Part shown: piece after piece, positions 55,977-64,000 of the stretch | Position numbering within the stretch: position 1 is the stretch's first letter | Layout of the letters: each line of letters opens with the position of its first letter | Assembly: GCA_012845835.1 (NCBI GenBank) | Contig: JABAKD010000006.1 | Location: 1,720,116-1,784,115 of the forward strand | Direction of reading: 5' to 3' | DNA: 64,000 nt | Source: Undaria pinnatifida | Taxonomy: Eukaryota; Sar; Phaeophyceae; Laminariales; Alariaceae | Translations under genes and position numbers: made by a program | The notes under the pieces: model-generated | Told to the model about the DNA's origin: nothing | The model's database searches: none | Seen by the model: the letters and a program-made list of their open reading frames with translations, nothing else

Positions 55977-56635
55977 GTGACTGAAGTTGTCTTACCAGGA
56001 CTCAGTTACATCGTCACGATAAATGGGCGAGGGATTCGCCAACGACGGACGTCAGTATCGAATATCAAGATGTTCCACTTACGTCCGGATGACCTCCGTC
56101 ACGACTTCGAAAACGAACTTGCTCACCTGGCATGGAGAGTTGACTTCGGACTGGCGGAGCCGTCGATTGTAGCGTCGCCTATGTATACCCTATTAGACAG
56201 AAAGACTGTGATGGGTCAAGGCAACGCTTGGAAGTGGCGATACAAGGGACGATTCGTGGATGGCACAAAGTCGCAGTGGCTGTCCGAAGAGGAGGCACGA
56301 GACAGCTTCACCCCTTCACAGTTGGACGTTTTCATGCGCTGTGGGAAACGTATCACGGAGCGGAGTGCCGGGCAAGACCAACTTCGACACTAACGCGGAA
56401 GGAAAGAGATGGGATCGACCGCGAACAAGCGTTGAAACAACACCCCGTGGGGACCGTGATCCGGAGGGAATTCGCGGACGCTGAAGGAAACAAAAAGCGC
56501 CACCTTTCAAAGGTCTTCGACTACAAGTCACCGTACTGGCGGATTCGGTGCGCAGACGGAGATTGGGAGGAGCTCAACGAACGTGAAATCCTGAAAGGTA
56601 GGAACACCGGAAATTCGCAATCCGGTCCCCCTTAA
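55977..56635 (+). pseudogene. Gypsy integrase tail: chromo-like and Tudor-like segments
   Basis: Continues after the TGA (VTEVVLPGLSYIV, then IKMFHLRPDDLRHD, GPY/F-type). A chromo-like block follows (MYTLLDRKTV, WKWRYKGRFVDGTKSQWLSE). A frameshift near 56338 leads to the last part (HPVGTVIRREF, SKVFDYKSPYWRIRCADGDW, EELNEREI), whose YWRIxxxDGDWEEL pattern resembles DIR17/Tudor-type modules. Chromodomains at integrase tails guide chromoviruses to histone marks; the Tudor-like call is weaker. Ends with TAA at about 56635. Confidence 0.6.
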
Positions 56636-57016
56636 ACGTGGAACGTGATATGGAGGCGGATGGAGAAAGGGAGAAGACGTTGGCCGAAAATCGACCAGCG
56701 AGGAGGATCAAGGCCTCGGCCTACCCGGGTTAATGGGAATAGCCGGAAGGTGGTGGAAAAGAGGCTTTCAGCTGGTGCGCTTGATGAGAAATACTAGAAA
56801 GTCCAGCAATACCGATCTGGGACCTAATGCGAAAAAGCGCGAGGCCCAGGGTCCCTACCCCCTGAGAGACGCCTATCCATGAAAATGTTAGACGCCACTC
56901 ATTCGAGCCTTAGGGTAATCGAAACACGACTAAGTGTGGGAAAAGGCTCTCACTCTTACTCCAGTGTATCCGCAGCCCGGTTAGCACGGTGTTCCTGAGC
57001 CGTGCTGGAGGGGTTT
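56636..57016 (+). other. Gypsy 3' untranslated region and polypurine tract
   Basis: No coding. Ends in GGAGGGG (57007-57013) immediately before the 3' LTR, a plausible polypurine tract for plus-strand priming. Confidence 0.55.
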
Positions 57017-57452
57017 TGCGGCGGATTGACATGACGTCACATGAACCCCCGTGGCGGAATGCTGCCTAGGTCTGTATAACACCGATCAGTCTAGAAAGCG
57101 TGCCGCTCACGGCCTCAGTCCAAAAACAAACGAAACCAAACGAGGGATACAGGAACCTGAACTTGATCTAACGCGCGTGAGCGACTACGAACCAAGCTTG
57201 AGTACAGCGATCGTCACCGTGAGGCATTGTTGGAGGTTTCATCCGGAGATATGTTGTATTGTACGAGCGCTTGGAAGATGACTGCGTGAGACGAGACTAG
57301 TGTTTGCAGGCAGCTTTTGCAACAAGCAGACGGGAGGAATCAGCCTGAAGGTAGACACGGAGGAAACGAACTAGAAGCGGTGAGAGAGTTGGGACAAGGG
57401 ATCGGAGACTTGGGTACGTGTGTCTAAAATAGCTCTTTATCCGTTCGTTACA
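57017..57452 (+). repeat. Gypsy 3' LTR
   Basis: 436 bp; about 25 differences from the 5' LTR counted by eye, including a 7-bp indel. TGACGTCA retained at 57032-57039. Confidence 0.87.
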
Positions 57453-58350
57453 GCTCTAGAGGGGACAAACCTGCCCGTCGTAGCAAGAAAAAATCCCTAT
57501 ATTTTATCTCGTAGATACGTACCTGGTACGAATATTACGTACTATCAATGTCATTCTGGTGTGTGTGCACATGTATACAGTATAGTGTAAACCACAGAAA
57601 TAAATCAATACTTATTATGCTAGATCTAGGTCAAAATTCCCCACCTAAATTAAAAATACCAACACTAACCATTAAAGTGGACTAAAAATAGGACCCCTTC
57701 CAAAACAAAACTCACCAATATAGTATATCACAAGTACCAACACCGCAGCTTGCAAAGATGAGTATTGACGCGAAGTTCGTCGAACTCACGGCTGTCGTCC
57801 GCGAAATATATTTTTTTAATTGTATATTTCATGAAAATGAAATAGTACACGTCATTCAGCTGTGAGATGGACCAAAACGGATAAATTTTTTATCAAAACT
57901 CACTGCGCAAGCGTGTGACACTTCGATCGCGCGTGTGATCATTGCGAGATGTGTATACCCTCGTGAGGGATACCGGTCGGTGACTCCCTTACCGATACCA
58001 GGGTCAACAGGACTGATGAGGCGTTCAACATTGTTCTGTGCACGGCAACTGCATAAAAAACAAACAATTATTTATCTGTGGAATTCGATATGCGTAAAAC
58101 ATTCAAACAGTAAGTGCTATGGAGTGAGTTCATTTTGGGGGTGGGTTGCTTGGGTCTACCGGGCTCGCAGGCAAGTTTCTGTTTACTCTCTGTATATGGG
58201 TCAGGCCAGCGTAGGTTTTTCGGATTGTAACTAAGTTTTGTCGAGTCATGATGGAACATGCGGTGGACGTCTGTCGCTACTGTTCCGAAGGGATAGCTCT
58301 TCTGCTCTAAGAATTTATGTAATTCAAAGACACTTTTACAAACCTGTGTT
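57453..58350. repeat. Continuation of the split poly-G repeat and decayed fragments
   Basis: The first 40 bp continue the unit cut by the Gypsy element. Around 57745-58100 are diverged fragments of the family's core (CGCAGCTTGCAAAGATGAG, GATGTGTATACCCTCGTGAGG). No gene. Confidence 0.55.
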
Positions 58351-58357
58351 GATCTCT

Positions 58358-58654
58358 GGTCGCCCCGGTGGCGTACCAGGTTATCCTCGAGCCCGGTAAA
58401 GGTCAGTTTCGTGAGTTCGAATCCCCCCGAATGCATACTCGTATAAATTAGTGGGGGCTCTTTCTTGTGCACGAACTGAATTGCGTAAAACGCGACGGCG
58501 TGAGCTAACAGCATTCGTTGAAAAATCGACGAGCAGTGGAATTGCTCACCTCTATGGGCGATAAAAATTAAACGCAAGAACCGAGGGGGAGAAGGGACGA
58601 CACAAAGCTTGTCCAGAAGCTGGAAGGTAGAAGCGTGAAAACAGAAGAAGAAAG
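58358..58654 (+). mobile_element. tRNA-derived SINE, plus orientation
   Basis: The head GGTCGCCCCGGTGGCG carries an A box (TGGCGTACCAGG, 58369-58380, 11 of 12 to consensus) and a B box (AGTTCGAATCC, 58414-58424, 10 of 11), 45 bp apart. The body matches the copies at 34076 and 62444. Ends in an A/G-rich tail (GTGAAAACAGAAGAAGAAAG). Confidence 0.78.
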
Positions 58655-58749
58655 TGATCGATTGAAGACCGACGAGTGCGATCTGGCGTTCTGCATCAGG
58701 CGTCGGAAGGTGTACACTTACACAATATACATGGAACAAACATTTTGAA

Positions 58750-60330
58750 ACTAGAAATAAACTCCAGCTGTGATATCAAAGATGTTTTCGAAATTCATCT
58801 TTGCAAGCTGTGTGTGATACTCCGGTCGCGCGTGTTACGCGGTGTGTGTCCTCATTAAGGATTTAGGTCGGCGACTCCCCTTTGAACTACGGTGTAGTTT
58901 GTACCAGGCTCAGCAGGGTGATGCTAATCAGACTGTGCGCGAAAACTATAAAACCCGTTTTTGACGGGGGACAGACTCTGACACCCTGTGGAAGAAAAAT
59001 CATCAGTTTATCAATTTTATCCCGTAAGTCGTATAACCGGTGAGAGGAGGGTGAAAGTGTTAAGGGCGTGGGGGCCTGTGTTTGAACCAAAGGACGCCAG
59101 GGGGAAGGGGGAAGAAACGGGCTGGGCAACTCAATCTGTGCGCGGAATTTGTAAATCCTTCAAGGGGATTAATCTTATCGTTGTAGAAGGAATGCCGCAT
59201 CAGGTTATCAGGTACATCCTGAAAGTCGTACAACCAGTGAGGAAGGGCGGAGTGTTCGAAGGGGGACAGGGAGGGGGGGGGGGTAAGGGGATTTCTAGCA
59301 TATTTAGGTCGCTTTGATGTATATCAGTTAGAAGCTTGCCATACGCGTGGTGCTAGGTCTTGGTGATGGGGCGGGTTGTGGGGAAGGATTGGGGGGAAGG
59401 GGGGGGGGGGGGGGGGGGGGGAATTGGAGCTGTGGTATCGATGGCTTGAAAAGTAATGAGATTATATCAATCGCCATGTCGGCGATTCCCGTTGAAACTA
59501 CAGTGTAGCTTGTACCAGGGTCAACAGTGTGCTGGTAATCAGTCTGTGCGCGGAAACTATAAAACCCGTTTTTGAAGGGGACCAAATCTGACGCCCTGTG
59601 GAAGGAAAGACTCTGTTCAAGTATATACCGTAAGAGTCGAATAACCGTTGAGAGGAGGGCGGAGGTTTGATGGGTGTGGGGTCCTTGGGTTTGAACAACC
59701 GGGGGGAGGGGGGGCGGAAACGGACGGGTCAACACAATCTGTGCGCGGAAACTCTAAATCATTTGAGTGGGCAAATCTGACGGTTGTGTAAGGAATACAC
59801 CAGTAAATATTGAAAATCCTGTAAGTCGCACAGCCAGGCGCAGTGTTTTAAGTTGGGGGGGATTGGAGCTATGGTATAAATGGCTAGAATGGTAATGGTA
59901 TTATACCAATCGCCTGGTATTGTTTGTTACTCTGGCAGATTTTGATTTTCGGTGGAGCGTTTGAACAAAATGGAGCGGGGGGAGGGGGGGGGGGGGAACT
60001 CAATCGGTGCACGGAAACTATAAATATTTGAAGGGGACATACCTGATGGTCGTAAAAGGAATGCATCCGTCAATTAGACTATATTTTGTGCTCTGTATTC
60101 GTACAAGCAGTGAGGGGAGGGGAGGGTGGAGTGTTCGAAGAGGGGATTTCCAAAAACTTCAGGTCGCATATACAGACGTATATCTATGAGGAGCTTGCGA
60201 TACGCGTGATGCTAAGTTTGGGTAATGGCGGGGGTGGTGGGGGAGGAGGGAAGGGGGGGGCGGGGCGGGGGCGGGGGGGGGGGCGAAGCGAGGGGGGAGG
60301 ATAAATTGGAGGTACGGCATGAATGGCCAA
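58750..60330 (+). repeat. Poly-G mosaic repeat cluster
   Basis: Family end at about 58759 (CTCCAGCTGTGATATC), core, and five or more units beginning TGCGCGGAAACTATAAA, separated by G runs (for example 59399-59421). More diverged than the 34.9-38.0 kb cluster. Confidence 0.78.
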
Positions 60331-60794
60331 TGAGGTATGTTCATGGGACTACGGTTTCATGTGCTGCTCTCAGATATTTGGTTTTCAGAGTATAAGCGAA
60401 AGCATTACTGATATATGCTTGGAGGCTTCGTGGGGTGGAAGGTTGCCTGACGGAGGCAGTTGGTGATGATAATGATACGGACCCGGGCTTTGATGGAATT
60501 ATACAGCTCGTATATATGGCCCGGGGTAGTCCGTGACAAATTGCTACGCCTTACTCGTGTGTGTAAGAAGTGCGTGGCATACTGGTACCGCTTCTTAGGG
60601 GATATGTGAGGGCCTTTGACTATCAGTTGCTGGCTTCTGCGTGTGCTTTGTGATATCATTCTATATTATACTCTCCTCACCTATACGGCATCGGAGAAAG
60701 CCGCGCAACAACACAGCTTGCGTAGTTCTAGACAGCGCGATATCGCTTCGGTCCGGCCGGGGGCTGCTGAAGGGGTGTTACCATATCAGAGGAG
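60331..60794. other. Unassigned region
   Basis: No gene or repeat recognised. Confidence 0.45.
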
Positions 60795-61199
60795 ATGCCA
60801 GAGGGCGATGAGCTGCCCCGGCAACGTTTGTTAACGTTGCAGAAGGAAGTTAACGCCACGACAACGGCGAGGCGTGCGACGAAGGTGGCACGCGCTTTAG
60901 CAGCGTCGGCAAGCGCTTCGGCAGCGTGGGTGATAGGTGAGAGATCACCGGAGCTATTAGCCGAGGCATCGACTCAGCGAAACGCTGAATGTACCGTAGT
61001 GGAGTATTTGTCGGCGGAGTTGGCAGAAGACTACTTCGCAGCCGAGAGGGCACTGACGGTGCCCACGCAGCTAGCGACTCAGCCAGATATGACGTCGGCA
61101 AAGAAGGTGGAAGAGACAAAGAGCCCTACATTGAGGCAGCAGCAGCGGCAGCCGATGCAGCAGCAAGACGTGGAGCTGCTAGCGGCAGCAAGAGTCTGA
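60795..61199 (+). CDS. Hypothetical Ala/Glu-rich frame, possibly a retroelement Gag remnant
   Basis: 134 codons with GC-rich third positions unlike the flanks; Ala-, Glu- and Gln-rich (MPEGDELPRQRLL, then RQQQRQPMQQQD). A further open, acidic stretch (PSTVYERYEEELKEG) follows at 61319-61500 in another frame. No domain recognised. It abuts the dispersed repeat at 61541 and may belong to that element. Confidence 0.3.
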   Translation: MPEGDELPRQRLLTLQKEVNATTTARRATKVARALAASASASAAWVIGERSPELLAEASTQRNAECTVVEYLSAELAEDYFAAERALTVPTQLATQPDMTSAKKVEETKSPTLRQQQRQPMQQQDVELLAAARV

Positions 61200-61540
61200 G
61201 CCGGTAGCAGTGGGGGCTGTAGCGACTAGCAATCGGCCGGAGGGGGTGCGGGCAGTGGCGATCAGCAGTAGTAGGACGGGGTCGAGAAGGAGGGTGGTGT
61301 TGCCGCAAAAAGGGGGGTTTGGCCAGCGTGGTGCATCAACGCATGCATCCGTTTGACGTGGTTACACAAAAATTTAGCATGCCATCGCTTCGACCGGATG
61401 ATGAACCGAGTACGGTTTATGAGAGGTACGAGGAGGAACTTAAAGAGGGGCAGGGGGGTGGCAGCAGTGACCGCAGCAGCAACAGCAGCAGTACCGGCAA
61501 CAGCAAAACGCTGGATGGGAAATGGGATGGAGCATCATCT

Positions 61541-61953
61541 TTTTTTTCTTTTTTTATCCTCCGGCGGATGGGGAAAAATAAAGCTTTAGCTCACCACACT
61601 TCCACGTATTTTCATACGCGATTTAACTCAGTTGCTTTCGCAGCCCAACGCTAGCTGGCGCACCCTTCGGGTCCCATTGTAGGTATAGCGTAAGCTGTCC
61701 CTATCAGTGGTCTTCGTTACAACCCCGGCAGCGCAAGCTGCCGTTGTATACGGATGCGTGTGTATGTCTACCCGGCCTGTCCCCTGAGGGTCAGTTTCGG
61801 TGGAGATAGCCACCCGGAATGTCATCTTTCCGGGTAGTGTGGGACTTGCGTAAGCTCACCCACTAACAAAACCCCTGGCCATGGGAGATAGCCTTCCGCC
61901 GGACTTGGTCCAGTTACGGTCCACCCTGCCCATTCGGGCGTTGGTCCTCGGGA
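61541..61953 (-). repeat. Dispersed repeat, inverted partner of 26866-27290
   Basis: Reverse-strand copy with the same 65-codon frame (61628-61825) and hairpin (61603-61620, one G-T pair). Boundaries: homology ends at the T-rich stretch (61541) on one side and at GGTCCTCGG on the other. Confidence 0.85.
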
Positions 61954-62443
61954 GCATCATCGTTCCATTTTGATCCTGGCAAGGCTCCACTGGCATTCCC
62001 CAGGCATGTTGTCTATCGAGCGTATAGCATTGCTTAGGTAATGAAAATGTTGCGGTGGTGGTGGATTTGGCTTTGTTTTGTTCTTTGTGCTTCCCTTGCG
62101 CCACATGGGTAAATGTTTAGCTGAGTATTTTGACCTCGTTTTTCGTCAGGTTGTGTTTGCTGGGTGCAAAATCATGAGGCGGGTGTGTCATTCATGAGGG
62201 GGGGGGGTGTGATGTCATGCTTTTCTGCTCGCAGAGGAATACGAGGTAGTGTGTGCGGTATATCGCCATCAAACGGTTTGGCGATACTATTTCTCTAGTC
62301 TGACCATTGGACGATTTGACTGGGAAGTATGAAACCTGCTACGAATATTTCCAGCTGATTCTGTGCGCGTTTTTTGTGACGAGATGGAAGGGACGACGTG
62401 GGGATGCTCCGTACAACATGTCATCAGAGGGTATGCAAGTGTC

Positions 62444-62753
62444 GTTTTTTTATTTTATTCCCGCACACTTCTACTTTCCAGCTCCTCTGGAGAAGCCCTG
62501 GTCACAGGTGTCGTGTCCCTTCTTCCCCCCCGTTATTGCCTTCGACTTTTATCGCGCGCGTAGGGTTCAGCAATCCGACCCTTCTCGTCGATTTTTTGTC
62601 GAGTGTACGCTCTCGCGTTTTTCGCAAGTCAACTTGTGCGCAAGAAAAAGTCCCCCCGAATTTATGCGAGTATGCACTCGAGGGGATTCGAAATCACGAA
62701 ACTTGACCCATACCAGGCTCGAGGATAACCTGATACGCCAACGGGGCGCGACC
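62444..62753 (-). mobile_element. tRNA-derived SINE, minus orientation
   Basis: Same family as 34076-34379. The plus-strand T-rich start (62444-62459) is the tail and GGGGCGCGACC (near 62750) the head. Head and box sequences are slightly more diverged. Confidence 0.75.
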
Positions 62754-62837
62754 TGCTAGGCTTTGCCCAGGTACGACCTTCGACGACAGTGGTACGCGTA
62801 CTTGATTTTATGGTTCGTGAGACTCCGGGAAATATTA

Positions 62838-63520
62838 TAAAAATTAAAATACACTCCAGCTGTGAGATCGAAGATTTCGTCGAAACTCATCTTTGCAAGC
62901 TGTGTGTGATACTCCGATCGCGCGCATTACGGGTTGTGTGTCCTCATTAAGGATATAGGTCGGCGACTCCCCTTACAGCTACAGTGTAGCTATCAGGGTC
63001 AACAGGATGATTTTAGTCAGTCTGTGCGCGGAAACTATAAAACCCGTTTCTGAGGGGGACAAAATCTGACAGCTGTGAAGGGAAAGGGGGGCCTGGTTTT
63101 GATCAAAAGCGAGCGGGTTTGGAGGGGGGCGGGGGGGGGGGGGGGGGGGGGGGGAAGGGGCAATTTGTGCATGTAAGCTATAAATCCTTTCGAGGGGATA
63201 AATCTGACGGTTTTGGCACCAGTATATTATTGGGGGCGGGGGGGGGGGGAGGGGGGGGGGGGGGGTTGGGGCGGGGGGGGGGGGGGGGGCAGCTCGATAT
63301 GTGCCTGGAAACTATACATTATTTCGAGGGGATAAATGTGACATTTTTGGAAATAATACATCAGTTTATCGTGTATATCCTGGGGTAAGTCGTACAATCA
63401 GTGAGTAAAGAGAGGGTGGAGTGTTCGAGGGGGTGGGGTTGGGATGGGTTGGGGGGGGAGGGTGGGGGGTTGGGGCGGGGGTGGGGGGTGGGGGGGGGTG
63501 GGGGGGGGGAAGGGCTTTAG
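62838..63520 (+). repeat. Poly-G mosaic repeat
   Basis: Family end at about 62852 (CTCCAGCTGTGAGATCGAAG) with core, then several units with long G runs (63127-63154, 63241-63289, 63440-63510). Close to the 34.9 kb cluster in sequence. Confidence 0.82.
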
Positions 63521-63637
63521 AATATGTAGTAGCTCTTTGTTCATAGCAGATAGATCATGACTGCTGCTAGTACGTACCAGGTACCAAGTATTAACCCTTG
63601 TCTGATCCCTGGTACGAGCTAACCATCTATTACTACT

Positions 63638-64000
63638 ACTTGGCTCTCCTTTCCGGCTGGGTTGTTTCTTCGATTTCCCCTTCATTTTGTTTGTTTCATT
63701 TTTTGTTTTATTTTTATCTTTGTTTTTATTTGTTTTCTTATTTTGTTTTTGTTTTTTGTTTTTGTTTTTGTTTTTGTTTATTTCGTATTTCTCTCTTCCA
63801 ATGTATTTCTGTTGCTGACGTATGTATGTTGTGCCTGTCGTACGCAGTACTAGGGCATGACATTGCGTTGTCGAATGCATTACGATGCATTATCTCTGTG
63901 TCGTAGCTTGTGACCACAGAGCTGATCTTTCTAGGGTGAAGAATCAGCACGGACACTGGGTGTGCTGGATGTCGACGAGTAGAAGAACGGTTTAATGTGA
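63638..64000 (-). repeat. Dispersed repeat, inverted partner of 29145-29515, cut by the window edge
   Basis: Reverse-strand copy, near-identical; continues past 64000. The T-rich part gives spurious Phe/Leu/Val-rich frames. Confidence 0.88.

Larger units (their letters stand above)
46969..57452 (+). mobile_element. Ty3/Gypsy LTR retrotransposon carrying a cytosine methyltransferase-like domain
   Basis: LTRs 46969-47410 and 57017-57452 (TG...CA, about 94 percent identical by eye) enclose 9.6 kb. Polyprotein order: aspartic protease, RT, RNase H, C5-methyltransferase-like domain, integrase, GPY/F-like, chromo-like and Tudor-like segments. RT-RNase H-integrase order places it in Ty3/Gypsy. No gag can be recognised upstream. 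At least five frameshifts and two in-frame TGA codons break pol, while the RNase H-methyltransferase stretch stays open for more than 700 codons. No exact target duplication was found (TTTGT versus GCTCT), so the ends may have recombined or mutated. It is nested in a poly-G repeat. Confidence 0.87.

Overview
The window is nuclear eukaryotic DNA, probably from a stramenopile alga and most likely a brown alga. The support is a host gene with very long GT-AG introns, a dense mixture of decayed retroelements, and a LINE tail of a type I associate with brown-algal genomes. The lineage is an inference from recall; no marker gene settles it. Spurious ORFs are abundant because microsatellites and poly-G tracts are long. 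Host gene: one interrupted gene runs on the minus strand from 23,216 to beyond the left edge. Four exons (23,216-21,963; 15,021-14,932; 6,957-6,781; 559-419) all join in phase 0. Read through, they give the order of a nucleotide-diphospho-sugar transferase domain (PF03407/GT77-like): a strand of the fold, a DxD motif, a Cys-x-Cys-Phe block and Asn-Asp-Gln. Introns of about 6.9, 8.0 and 6.2 kb hold repeats, a LINE fragment and decayed copies of the gene's own exons. Mobile elements: 23-38 kb is repeat-rich and includes a very young 1.37 kb TRIM-like LTR element with identical LTRs, a 4-bp TATG target duplication and a primer-binding region matching the 3' half of a class II tRNA. At 38.5-44.9 kb lies an almost complete tyrosine-recombinase retrotransposon of the Ngaro/PAT type, with split direct repeats A1-ORFs-B1-A2-B2. 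At 47.0-57.5 kb lies a Ty3/Gypsy element with 0.44 kb LTRs. Its polyprotein order is protease, RT, RNase H, a cytosine-C5 DNA methyltransferase-like domain, integrase, and a chromo-like plus Tudor-like tail. The captured methyltransferase domain is the most notable thing in the window. The Gypsy copy sits inside an older poly-G repeat. Other repeats: a large mosaic family, ending in a conserved terminus near CTCCAGCTGTGAGATC and punctuated by oriented G runs up to about 38 nt, fills much of 11-12, 15.8-16.9, 19.4-19.8, 25-26.4, 34.9-38.0, 45.7-47.0, 58.7-60.3 and 62.8-63.5 kb. A tRNA-derived SINE family has four copies. Two other repeats occur as distant inverted pairs (26.9/61.5 kb and 29.1/63.6 kb). 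Most retroelement ORFs carry frameshifts or stops, so they are either decaying copies or affected by homopolymer errors in the assembly.
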